The notes under the pieces: model-generated
Told to the model about the DNA's origin: nothing
Databases searched by the model: none
What the model saw: the letters and a program-made list of their open reading frames with translations, nothing else
Shown: positions 31,449 through 38,625 of the stretch, one piece after another
Position numbering within the stretch: the stretch's first letter is position 1
Layout of the letters: every line of letters starts with the position of its first letter
Made by a program: the position numbers and the translations under genes
From: Thioalkalivibrio halophilus
Lineage (GTDB): Bacteria > Pseudomonadota > Gammaproteobacteria > Ectothiorhodospirales > Ectothiorhodospiraceae
Assembly: GCF_001995255.1 (NCBI RefSeq)
Contig: NZ_MUZR01000024.1
Location: forward strand, 1-40,762
DNA: 40,762 nucleotides
Direction of reading: 5' to 3'

Positions 31449-32396
31449 TTATCCCGCCTCCTCGGACTGCACCTCGGCCTCCGGCCGCAGGTGCTCAGCG
31501 GCTTTCCGCGCCTGACTGGCTGCACGGAAAATGGCCCGCTTGTCCTCTTTGAGCTTCCTGACCCAGGAGCCGATGTAGCCTTCGTGGCGAAGATCCCCCT
31601 GGATGCCGATCTCGGCACACAGGAAGGCGGCTCCCAGTTCAGCGACCAGCTCCTCGAACGCATAGCGCTCGGATCCGAAGTGATCAAACTCCACGATGCC
31701 TTCGCGCGCGAGTCGGGACTCGTGTCCCGTCCAGTGCGTGAGTTCGTGGAGTGCCGTGGCGTAATAACCGGCCTCTTCCCGAAACGACGCTTTCGGGGGC
31801 AACTGGATGTAATCCAGCTCGGGCGAATAGAACGCCCGGGTGCCCCCGTGTCGGATCAGAGCCCCGGAGGACTCCAGCACCGATTCCGCGGCCTCGATGG
31901 GCGTGAAGCTCGGTTCCGGGGCGTCCCCGGTGGGACCCACGCGATACCGGTCCTCCAGGCCATCGATCTGGTCTACGTTGAAGAGCTTGAAGGCCCGAAG
32001 GATCGGCACGGTTTTCATTACCGGCTCGCCCTTCTCGTCCGTCACCGGCTTGCCATCGCGGTCGGTCTTCTGCCGCTCGATCGGCTTGAAGAACACGGCC
32101 AGCGTGCTTTTCTCGCCCTTGCGCACCGACCCGCCGGCATCCTTCGCCTGCTTGAAGGTCATCCACCGACTGCTGGAATACCCGTGTGCCACCTCCCGCA
32201 TCCACAGGAGCATGACGTTGACGCCCTGATAGGGGCGATTGGTCGCGGCATTGACCGGCATTCCGCTCGCCAGGGCCGCCTTGTCGGGATTCCAGGGCTT
32301 GACCCAGGGGACCGTGCCCCCTTCGAGGGCCGCAACGATCTTGTCAGTGACCTCCTGGTAAAGGTCACGGGTTTCCTTCTGCTGCTTCTCAGCCAT
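31449..32396 (-). CDS. ArdC-like antirestriction protein (ssDNA-binding plus zincin domain)
   Basis: 315 aa. N-terminal ArdC domain (LYQEVTDKIVAALEGGTVPWVKPW, then NRPYQGVNVMLLW), which binds ssDNA in known members, and a C-terminal metallopeptidase-like domain with HELTHWTGHESR near 215-226 (zinc HExxH) and ELVAELGAAFLCAEIGI near 255-271. ArdC-type proteins protect the entering strand from restriction. Full hairpin module upstream of ATG 32396. Confidence 0.93.
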   Translation of the reverse strand: MAEKQQKETRDLYQEVTDKIVAALEGGTVPWVKPWNPDKAALASGMPVNAATNRPYQGVNVMLLWMREVAHGYSSSRWMTFKQAKDAGGSVRKGEKSTLAVFFKPIERQKTDRDGKPVTDEKGEPVMKTVPILRAFKLFNVDQIDGLEDRYRVGPTGDAPEPSFTPIEAAESVLESSGALIRHGGTRAFYSPELDYIQLPPKASFREEAGYYATALHELTHWTGHESRLAREGIVEFDHFGSERYAFEELVAELGAAFLCAEIGIQGDLRHEGYIGSWVRKLKEDKRAIFRAASQARKAAEHLRPEAEVQSEEAG

Positions 32397-32619
32397 GGTC
32401 TATCTCCTACGTGGAGGGGACAGACCACCCCCACGGGGATGTCTGTCCCCGTGGGGTGAAATTGTGAAGTCGGGACCGACCGGCTTTTGCCGGCGCACCT
32501 CTTCCCGATCCGGAGGTGCTTCAAGGGGCCTGATACGCTCAGGCGGGCGGTAAAGGCGTCTTCCCGGAAACGGCCGTACCGGCCGCCTCGGGGAAGACGC
32601 CCCGGAGGGCGTCCGAAGA
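32397..32619 (-). promoter_or_regulatory. Multi-hairpin module 8, full form
   Basis: Start-proximal hairpin with 10-bp stem GGGGACAGAC/GTCTGTCCCC (32416-32450); CCGGC/GCCGG; GCACCTC/GAGGTGC; dyad 32529-32543; outer hairpin now GCGTCTTCCC/GGGAAGACGC (32556-32600), both arms changed relative to modules 2, 4 and 7; and GACGCC/GGCGTC (32596-32613). Confidence 0.7.
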
Positions 32620-32790
32620 TCACGCCACCTGCAGCTGCAGATGATCGAGATCCGTGATGGACAGCTGGCCGAGGTCGTCCTCGGTAACAGGTTCGGCGGT
32701 CCGCGAATCGAGGACACTGAACCCGCACCGGAGGGCTTCCGCGACGGAATCGAACGAGGTGAAAACCTGGAGGATCGGACGCTGTTTCAT
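32620..32790 (-). CDS. Small hypothetical protein
   Basis: 56 aa: MKQRPILQVFTSFDSVAEAL, then CGFSVLDSRTAEPVTEDDLG and SITDLDHLQLQVA. Compact soluble alpha/beta pattern, no family recognised. ATG 32790 is preceded by AAGGAG with 7-nt spacing and a very long hairpin at 32813-32875. Confidence 0.6.
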   Translation of the reverse strand: MKQRPILQVFTSFDSVAEALRCGFSVLDSRTAEPVTEDDLGQLSITDLDHLQLQVA

Positions 32791-32899
32791 GGGGGTACTC
32801 CTTTTGCTTGTTGGGGGACACCACGGAACCTTCTCCGCGCTGGAGGCGGACGCGAGAAGATTCCGTGGTGCCCCCTCAACGGAGGAGACACCCAGAAGG
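32791..32899 (-). promoter_or_regulatory. Module 9: very long hairpin
   Basis: GGGGGACACCACGGAA (from 32813) pairs with TTCCGTGGTGCCCCC (to 32875), extended inward by CCTTCTCCGCG and CGCGAGAAG. About 25 base pairs in all. Occupies the same place as the start-proximal hairpin of the other modules. Confidence 0.6.
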
Positions 32900-33046
32900 T
32901 CAGGCCTCGGCCAGGGCCCAGTGTTTGGGCACCGACTTCGGCATCGGCCGCCGATTGCGATCCGGTTCGGAGAACCGGCGATCGAGCCGTGCTGCGACCG
33001 ACTGCCAGAGCTGACCTTCATTTTTCCGCGAAATGTGACGTCCCAT
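32900..33046 (-). CDS. Very small basic protein
   Basis: 48 aa: MGRHISRKNEGQLWQSVAAR, then LDRRFSEPDRNRRPMPKSVP and KHWALAEA. Basic, no hydrophobic segment, no family recognised; could bind nucleic acid. Support comes from its position right after a full hairpin module and a clean start. Confidence 0.5.
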   Translation of the reverse strand: MGRHISRKNEGQLWQSVAARLDRRFSEPDRNRRPMPKSVPKHWALAEA

Positions 33047-33270
33047 AGTGATCTGTCCTCAAAGTTTGGGGACAGACCACCCCACGGGGCGCTGTCCCCG
33101 TGGTGGGTAAAAATATGGATCGACCGGCAGAACCGGCGCACCTCTTCCCGATCCGGAGGTGCTTCAAGGGGCCTGATACGCTCAGGCGGGCGGTAAAGGC
33201 GTCTTCCCGGAAACGGCCTTGCCGGCCGGCTCGGGGAAGACGCCCCGGAGGGCGTCAGAAGAGAAGTTGA
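33047..33270 (-). promoter_or_regulatory. Multi-hairpin module 10, full form
   Basis: Start-proximal hairpin 33068-33099; CCGGCAGAACCGG; GCACCTC/GAGGTGC; dyad 33172-33186; GCGTCTTCCC/GGGAAGACGC (33199-33243). Closest relative of module 8. Confidence 0.7.
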
Positions 33271-33693
33271 TTACTCCGAGGTGGTTTCCTCGGGGGGTTC
33301 CTGGGTCGTGCGCTCGGCGGTATAGACGGTTTCGCCGTCCACTTTCACCCACGCGACACGCAACAGCCGAGCCTTCAGCGAGATTCCGGTTTCACCGGAT
33401 TTCTCGCCTTTCTTATAGACAAAGGTCTCGGGGTACAGATCCCCGAGCTTGAAGGCAATAAGGACCTTCTTTTCGTGATCGACGTAAGCCTTGGCGGCTT
33501 TGATCACGCGTTCCGCTTCCTGGCCGCTTACGCGGCAGTCGAAGCGGGTTTTCTCTGGGGCCTCACGATCTCCGTGAATAGCGACGATGTCGCAAGCCCA
33601 GAAAGGCTGGCCCTTCCTGGGCCGCACCTCACGGATGCGATTCACGTACCCGAGGCCAGAAATGTGCAAGTCAAAGTAGTGGGATTCGGACAT
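33271..33693 (-). CDS. STY4534-family ICE protein (DUF3577)
   Basis: 140 aa. Pattern of the STY4534 family, annotated as ICE replication proteins: SHYFDLHISGLGYVNRIREVRPRKG at the start, FDCRVSGQEAERVI near 51-64, KKVLIAFKLGDLYPETFVYKKGEKSGETGISLKARLLRVAWVKVDGE near 74-120. Probably a single-strand-binding or replication accessory. ATG 33693 follows a short module with a hairpin at 33716-33754. Confidence 0.9.
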   Translation of the reverse strand: MSESHYFDLHISGLGYVNRIREVRPRKGQPFWACDIVAIHGDREAPEKTRFDCRVSGQEAERVIKAAKAYVDHEKKVLIAFKLGDLYPETFVYKKGEKSGETGISLKARLLRVAWVKVDGETVYTAERTTQEPPEETTSE

Positions 33694-33780
33694 GGTGTTT
33701 CTCCTTATGACGAATCCGGAGAAACCATGCCCGTCCGGGGATTGGTTTCCCCGGTAGGGTGGATAAGGTCGGTGTCGTGG
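33694..33780 (-). promoter_or_regulatory. Multi-hairpin module 11, short form
   Basis: Only a start-proximal hairpin: CCGGAGAAACCA (33716-33727) pairs with TGGTTTCCCCGG (33743-33754), one G-U in the RNA. Different sequence from the GGGGACA type, same position. Confidence 0.6.
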
Positions 33781-33876
33781 TTACTTACGCTTCCTCTTTT
33801 CCTGTCTCCACACGATAAAGTGGACGACTAGGAAGACCGCAAGAACGACCGTTGTGGCAATGGCGAGTGGATCCAT
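33781..33876 (-). CDS. 31-aa single-helix membrane peptide
   Basis: MDPLAIATTVVLAVFLVVHF followed by IVWRQEKRKRK: one membrane helix and a strongly basic tail, like the 35-aa peptide at 27756-27863. GAGGAG at 7-nt spacing before ATG 33876. Begins 3 bp after the stop of the 67-aa gene. Confidence 0.55.
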   Translation of the reverse strand: MDPLAIATTVVLAVFLVVHFIVWRQEKRKRK

Positions 33877-33879
33877 AAG

Positions 33880-34083
33880 TCACTCCTCGTTGTTTTGCAC
33901 GTTCACCAATCCAAGCAGGATCAGGAACACGCCACTGAGAATGGCGTACAGAGCGCTTGCAAAGGACACGTGCTCGGGTTCGAGAAAGACCGCGATCAAG
34001 CCGGCTACGGTCAGAGCAATGCCGACACGGCGGGAATCCTCCCGGAAGCCTTGCGGATCTATGGACACCCGTTTACCTCTCAT
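33880..34083 (-). CDS. 67-aa two-helix membrane protein
   Basis: Basic N-terminus (MRGKRVSIDPQGFREDSRR), then helices VGIALTVAGLIAVFLE and ASALYAILSGVFLILLGLVNV and an acidic end. Similar to the 54-aa protein at 27865-28029 in the first helix and overall plan, and likewise followed by a one-helix basic peptide. GGAG upstream of ATG 34083, and its own hairpin module. Confidence 0.62.
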   Translation of the reverse strand: MRGKRVSIDPQGFREDSRRVGIALTVAGLIAVFLEPEHVSFASALYAILSGVFLILLGLVNVQNNEE

Positions 34084-34270
34084 GGTTCTCCTCCGGTTAT
34101 AGCCGGAAGAGACTCGCCCTGCCGGGGGAGTCTCCCCGGCAGGGTGGGTGGAAATGATGTCGGGACCGACTGGCTGTACCAGCGCACCCCTGCCCGGTCC
34201 GGGGGTGCTTGAAGGGGCCACGATACGCACGTGGTGGGCGTTGAAGACTGTTATTGCTGGAAAACTAGCC
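34084..34270 (-). promoter_or_regulatory. Multi-hairpin module 12, full form with compensatory changes
   Basis: Hairpin GAGACTC/GAGTCTC with inner GCCCTGCCGGGG pairing (34109-34134); CTGG/CCAG in place of CCGG/CCGG (about 34169-34181); GCACCCC/GGGGTGC; and CCACG-ATACGCA-CGTGG (34218-34234) where the other modules have CCTGA/TCAGG. Every stem is kept although bases differ. Confidence 0.7.
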
Positions 34271-34510
34271 TCACCAGAAAGCGTCTGTCAACCCGGCCGC
34301 GATGTCTTCATCGACCGGCTCCTCAACCTGCTCCAGCTCGCGCACATCGGCCTCCACCCACGCGTGGTCCCGCTCCCGGTAGAGCAGGCGTTGCATCGGG
34401 GCGTCGTCCGGAATATCCAGGACTTCGCAGATCCCGTGCTCGGGGTGTTCCACGGTCGCGCCGGCGGCGCAGTGATCGCGGCGCTCGATGGGGAATCGGA
34501 TGATCGCCAT
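34271..34510 (-). CDS. Small hypothetical protein downstream of topB
   Basis: 79 aa, acidic, not recognised: MAIIRFPIERRDHCAAGATVEHPEHGICEVLDIP ... LLYRERDHAWVEADVRELEQVEEPVDEDI. The GATVEHPEHGICEVLDI stretch resembles the start of small beta-barrel (CarD/KOW-like) folds. 24 bp after topB, so in that operon. Confidence 0.65.
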   Translation of the reverse strand: MAIIRFPIERRDHCAAGATVEHPEHGICEVLDIPDDAPMQRLLYRERDHAWVEADVRELEQVEEPVDEDIAAGLTDAFW

Positions 34511-34534
34511 GGGCTCTCCTGTAGTCTGGCGCAG

Positions 34535-36769
34535 TCAGTCGAACTGCAGCTGCACCTTGCCTTCCGTTAGTTTCGCACCGGCATCAAAGGTTTTGCCAGT
34601 CCGTTTGCTCTTGAGACCCTTGAGCTGTACCAGGTCCCCCGCGAACAGCGTGAGCGCCTGGGTCTCGGTCAGCTTCTTGCCACTGAGCTGCTTCCAGACA
34701 ATGGCGTTGCACGCTTCGCACTGCCAGGCCTTGGGTGATTCCTTGATGTTGCCCTGCTGGGCGCAGCCGCACTGCCCGACCGGCCCCTGTTTTGGGGCCT
34801 TGCCGGGTTTTCCGCCCTGGTCGGGCAGCGTGGTCGTGCAGTCCGGATAGCGGGTACAACCCCAAAACGCCCCGGACCCGCCCTTGCGGCGCCGCATGGG
34901 CGAACCGCATGCGGGGCAGGCGTGCTGGGCCTGCGCCTCGACCTGAACCGCGTCGGCGCCCTGCTGTTGAACGTTCTGCACCAGTCGCTTGACCCATTCG
35001 GACTGCCGTTGCAGGAACCCGTCGATCTCGCCTTCGCCCTTGGCGATCTGGTCCAGAGCCTGTTCCCACAGGGCCGTGGTGGACGGGTCCTTCACCGGAT
35101 CCGGCAGCGCATCGATCAGCGACCGGGCGGCGGCCGTGGAGGTGAGTTTCTTCTTGCGCTCCTCCAGGTAGCCGCGATCCATGAGGGTCTGGATGATCCC
35201 GGCGCGCGTCGCCTCCGTGCCGATGCCCGTGTTCTCTTTCAGGACGCGCCGCAGCCGCTCGTCCGCGATCTCGCGGGCGATGTTCTTCATGGCGGCGAGC
35301 AGCGTGCCCTGGGTAAAGCGTTCCGGCGGGGTGGTTTCCTTGTCGCGGATCTGCGCGCCGGCCAGTGAGACGGGGTCGCCTTTCTGCACGTTGGGAAGGG
35401 CCTGGTCGCTTTCGGCGCGCTCCTCGGCCGAAGCGTCCGTCTGGATCAGTACACGCCAACCGGTTCGGCGATTGACGCGCCCCTGCGTGCGGAACGTTTC
35501 GCCTTCGGCCGCGACTTCCAGCCGCGTCTGGTCGTACTCGTAGGCGGGATAGAACTGTGCAATGAAACGGCGTCGGATCAGGTCGTAGACCGCCTGTTCC
35601 CGCGACGACATCGCGTGGACATCCGCGACGGCGGTGGTCGGGATGATGGCGTGGTGTGCCGTGATCTTCGCGTCATTCCAGCAGCGTCCCTGTACGGCGG
35701 CATCCGCGCCTTCGACCAGGTGTTCGATGGTCGAGTCGCTCTGCATCAGTCCCTGCAGGACGTCGCGTGCCTCGCCGTGCTGGCTGACGGGCAGGTAGCG
35801 GCAGTCGGTCCGGGGATAGGAGGTGGCTTTGTGCTTCTCGTACAACGACTGTGCGGTATCGAGGACCTCCTGCGCCCCCATCCCCAGCCGTTTCGATGCC
35901 TCCTGTTGCAGCGTCGAGAGATCGTAGGGCAGCGGCGCGTTCTCGCGCTTGCGCTCGGTCTGCGCCAGGGTCACGGTGCCTTGCACCCCCTGTACACGCT
36001 GCGCCACAGAGGCGGCCGCCTGTTGACTGGTACAGCGGCCTTCGGAGTCACTCACTCCCTCGGGTGGCACCCATCGGGCCTCCCACGCGCCGTTCGTATG
36101 GCCGCAGCGGACCGATACCTCGTAGTACGGGACTGGCTTGAACTGTTCGATCGCGCGGTCACGATCGACCACGAGCTTGAGGGTGGGCGTCTGGACGCGC
36201 CCGACCGAGAGCACGCCGTCATACCCGCGTGCCTGCGCCGCGAGGGTGTAGGCCCGCGTGAGGTTCATGCCCACAAGCCAATCGGCGCGGGCGCGTGCCA
36301 CGCCGGCGCGGTACAAGGGGAAGGTTTGATCCCCCGGTAGCAGGTTGGCGAGGGCCTTGCGCACGCTGGCCTCGTCCAGCGCGGCGAGCCAGAGGCGCTG
36401 GATCGGCCCCCGGTAGCCGCACAGATCCAGCACCTCGCGCGCAATCGTCTCGCCTTCCCGGTCGGCGTCCGTCGCGACGACGACTTCGGAGGCCTGTTTC
36501 AGCAGGGACCGGATGCTGGAAAAGTGCCCCTTCACCTTGGGTCGCACGTTCATTCGCCACTGGTCCGGCAGGATGGGGAGCGTCTCCACGCGCCACTGCT
36601 TGAGCGCCGGGTCATAGTCTTGTGGCGGGGCCATTTCCAACAAATGCCCGAAGCACCAGGTGACCGTCACCCCATCCCCGCGAATACACGCATTTTCCTT
36701 GCGCGATGCTCCCAGCACACGCGCAATGTCGCGGGCCTGGGATGGTTTTTCCGCAAGAAAGAGCTTCAT
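34535..36769 (-). CDS. topB: DNA topoisomerase III (type IA)
   Basis: 744 aa. Toprim domain MKLFLAEKPSQARDIARVLG at 1-20 and ATDADREGETIARE near 95-108; active-site region ATSYPRTDCRYLP with the catalytic Tyr near 318; RVQTPTLKLVVDRD near 193; C-terminal zinc ribbons CPACGSPMRRRKGG / GCTRYPDC near 617-645 and CEACNAI near 680. TopB copies are part of this ICE class core, probably for decatenation during ICE replication or transfer. ATG 36769 overlaps the previous stop (ATGA). Confidence 0.95.
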   Translation of the reverse strand: MKLFLAEKPSQARDIARVLGASRKENACIRGDGVTVTWCFGHLLEMAPPQDYDPALKQWRVETLPILPDQWRMNVRPKVKGHFSSIRSLLKQASEVVVATDADREGETIAREVLDLCGYRGPIQRLWLAALDEASVRKALANLLPGDQTFPLYRAGVARARADWLVGMNLTRAYTLAAQARGYDGVLSVGRVQTPTLKLVVDRDRAIEQFKPVPYYEVSVRCGHTNGAWEARWVPPEGVSDSEGRCTSQQAAASVAQRVQGVQGTVTLAQTERKRENAPLPYDLSTLQQEASKRLGMGAQEVLDTAQSLYEKHKATSYPRTDCRYLPVSQHGEARDVLQGLMQSDSTIEHLVEGADAAVQGRCWNDAKITAHHAIIPTTAVADVHAMSSREQAVYDLIRRRFIAQFYPAYEYDQTRLEVAAEGETFRTQGRVNRRTGWRVLIQTDASAEERAESDQALPNVQKGDPVSLAGAQIRDKETTPPERFTQGTLLAAMKNIAREIADERLRRVLKENTGIGTEATRAGIIQTLMDRGYLEERKKKLTSTAAARSLIDALPDPVKDPSTTALWEQALDQIAKGEGEIDGFLQRQSEWVKRLVQNVQQQGADAVQVEAQAQHACPACGSPMRRRKGGSGAFWGCTRYPDCTTTLPDQGGKPGKAPKQGPVGQCGCAQQGNIKESPKAWQCEACNAIVWKQLSGKKLTETQALTLFAGDLVQLKGLKSKRTGKTFDAGAKLTEGKVQLQFD

Positions 36770-37101
36770 GCTGGCAGGGAGTCGGACGAGGCTTGGGGTC
36801 CCTGTGGGGACGGTTCTGGCGCGTCCAGTTCGACGTAGACGATGCCGTGTCGAGCCTTGGTAACGTCCCAATCGGTGGCCCGACCGCTCACGTCCGTGGC
36901 CGTGGTTGGGGCGAGTGAGACCCGCATGAACCCCGGCGGAAGTTCAACGGTCACCACGGACGGAGAGTCGCCTTCGTCTTCGCGCCACTCGTCCAGTTGG
37001 CGCACGGCAGCGGCGTAGATCGTGAACTGGGGATCATTGAGTCCCATCTGATCGCGCGCCAGTGTGTCGATACGGTTAGAGAACATTCCGGTGGGCATCA
37101 T
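36766..37101 (-). CDS. Hypothetical protein upstream of topB
   Basis: 111 aa, soluble, acidic, not recognised: SNRIDTLARDQMGLNDPQFTIYAAAVRQLDEW then VVTVELPPGFMRVSLAPTT. GAGGACCCC before ATG 37101 (or 37098). ATGA overlap with topB argues for a linked role. Confidence 0.7.
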   Translation of the reverse strand: MMPTGMFSNRIDTLARDQMGLNDPQFTIYAAAVRQLDEWREDEGDSPSVVTVELPPGFMRVSLAPTTATDVSGRATDWDVTKARHGIVYVELDAPEPSPQGPQASSDSLPA

Positions 37102-37120
37102 GGGGTCCTCGTGTACGGGG

Positions 37121-37633
37121 TTACTCCACGGTTTCGCGCACTTTGGCGCGGAAGCGGTCCATGAACGCGTCCGTGGCGGGAAAGCCGTCTACCTGGTCCG
37201 TACCTTCGTAATACTCCACGGCGATGTGACTGCCGTTGCCGTCACGGGAAATGTCCATCTGGACCACGCCGGCGTGACCGAGGATTTCGCGGTAGTCCCG
37301 CACGGAGTAGAAGGAGCCGGGGTTTTCATGGAAATGGTAGGCATCCGAGGCTTCCAGCCACGCCTGTCCGGCGCGATTGGTGCGCTGTTCCAGTGGCAGA
37401 TACCCGAACTCGCGGCGGATGCGATTGAAGGCGGTATCAACGTCGGTCGTGGTGGTGACCTCGAAGTTGAGGACCTCGTTCGCGTACTGCTGTTGGCCGG
37501 AGGCCTGGTTGTTGGATCCAGCCGAGGGGCTGCTCGTCGTGGTCGGCCGCGTCTCCTCAATCACGATGCAGCCGGACAGGGCCGCGATTACGGCACCGGC
37601 GAGGAGGGTGCGGGTAATCATGCCGTTCATCAT
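37121..37633 (-). CDS. Lipoprotein, unknown function
   Basis: 170 aa. MITRTLLAGAVIAALSGC is a lipoprotein signal (lipobox LSGC). The mature part has a Ser/Thr/Gln-rich linker then a domain NFEVTTTTDVDTAFNRIRREFGYLPLEQR ... GHAGVVQMDISRDGNGSHIAVEYYEG, a pattern seen in small envelope lipoproteins. Good AAGGAG before ATG 37633. Odd neighbour for topB and ssb; may be cargo. Confidence 0.8.
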   Translation of the reverse strand: MMNGMITRTLLAGAVIAALSGCIVIEETRPTTTSSPSAGSNNQASGQQQYANEVLNFEVTTTTDVDTAFNRIRREFGYLPLEQRTNRAGQAWLEASDAYHFHENPGSFYSVRDYREILGHAGVVQMDISRDGNGSHIAVEYYEGTDQVDGFPATDAFMDRFRAKVRETVE

Positions 37634-37854
37634 GGAGTGTCTCCTTCTTCCTTGGCTGGGTCATCGGCGGTGACGCGCGAGGCGATCGTAGGTTCTGGCT
37701 CCGTGGGTACGCGGGTGACCGCGGCCCATTGCCCTCTGCGCCAGTCGGCGCTTTCATCGGCCTCCTTCCCGGCCGCCTGGTCGCTGTGCGCCTCGAAACG
37801 GGTCGTGGCGACCACGCGACCGAGTTCCACCAGTTGAGCCTGGTACACGGGCAT
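37630..37854 (-). CDS. Small hypothetical protein
   Basis: 74 aa: MPVYQAQLVELGRVVATTRFEAHSDQAAGKEADE then a disordered, acidic tail ending EEGDTP. Not recognised. Overlaps the lipoprotein start by ATGA. Confidence 0.6.
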   Translation of the reverse strand: MPVYQAQLVELGRVVATTRFEAHSDQAAGKEADESADWRRGQWAAVTRVPTEPEPTIASRVTADDPAKEEGDTP

Positions 37855-37857
37855 GCC

Positions 37858-38052
37858 TCAGCGGACCTCCTCGGGATGCGTCCACTCGCCGCACCAGTGG
37901 ATCGCGTTCGTGATGGGGAACGGTCCGTCGCTCGCGCCTACGGGCTGCAGCAGTCCCGGGGGGTGGCGTCGGCAGGAGCCTTCATTGGTGCCCAGACGGT
38001 GCCAGTAGATGCAGGCATCGCAGCGCGCACGGGCGAATTTGGTCTCAGGCAT
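37858..38052 (-). CDS. Small Cys-rich protein, possible zinc binder
   Basis: 64 aa with CDACIYW, GSCRRHPPG and HWCGEW: four Cys and several His spaced like a small zinc ribbon. Family not recognised by name. ATG 38052 overlaps the ssb 3' end by 8 bp and ends 3 bp before the next gene, so part of the ssb operon. Confidence 0.7.
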   Translation of the reverse strand: MPETKFARARCDACIYWHRLGTNEGSCRRHPPGLLQPVGASDGPFPITNAIHWCGEWTHPEEVR

Positions 38053-38440
38053 CCGTCCCTCCCGCGCGCTCGTCACGTTGCCGGAACGTCACGTCCTCGA
38101 CGCGCGCAAGGTCCAGATCGACGGCGGACGCGCGGACTTCGAGGCGGGATCGCTCCTCGCCGGTCTCGCGGTCACTCCATGTGGACTCGAACAGTTCACC
38201 CTCGACGTGGACCCGAGCGCCCTTCGGCAACAGGCGCGCGGCCTGCTCGGCACGGGGGCCCCACAAGGCCACGTCCAACCAGAACCCGCCCTTGTCTTCA
38301 AAGCCGCCGTTGCCGTCGGGCTTCGGTCGATCAAAGAAGATGCGGAGGTTGGTGACGGGGGTTGATTCGCCGCCGCGCTCGGCATGGCGGAGCGTGGGCG
38401 CCGCGCCAAGATTGCCGCGACCGGAAAAGGTATTGGACAT
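38045..38440 (-). CDS. ssb: Single-stranded DNA-binding protein
   Basis: 131 aa. OB-fold pattern MSNTFSGRGNLGAAPTLRHAERGGESTPVTNLRIFFDRP ... FWLDVALWGPRAEQAARLLPKGARVHVEGELFESTW. Shorter C-terminus than chromosomal SSB and without the usual acidic DDDIPF tip, as often in ICE copies. Coats the incoming single strand. A hairpin at 38565-38587 lies upstream. Confidence 0.9.
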   Translation of the reverse strand: MSNTFSGRGNLGAAPTLRHAERGGESTPVTNLRIFFDRPKPDGNGGFEDKGGFWLDVALWGPRAEQAARLLPKGARVHVEGELFESTWSDRETGEERSRLEVRASAVDLDLARVEDVTFRQRDERAGGTDA

Positions 38441-38625
38441 GATTCACACCGGACATGGGTTCGATGTCAGCGTGCGCGGCGCCCCATCCGGAAGCTAGGC
38501 GAAATCCTGAAGTAAAGCGGGGTGGTTTTGGCCGAAAGAGGCCGACTCGTCCTACTACTGGCTCGGGGTGGAACGGGGTTCCACCCCCTCTGGTCTGGCT
38601 CAGGGTGCCACTATCGGGATAGCGG
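38441..38625 (-). promoter_or_regulatory. Module 13: ssb upstream region
   Basis: Hairpin GGGGTGGAA-CGGGG-TTCCACCCC at 38565-38587, followed by TGGTCTGGCTCAGGGTG, one arm of the window-edge hairpin at 40714. Near 38499-38531 the plus strand reads GGCGAAATCCTGAAG ... GGTTTT, a weak match to the 43-bp transfer element. Confidence 0.5.

Noticed and set aside
26923-33186. CRISPR-like array of CCTGATACGCTCAGG repeats
   Set aside because: Copies lie 0.7 to 2 kb apart with genes between them and are part of larger hairpin modules; no regular spacers.
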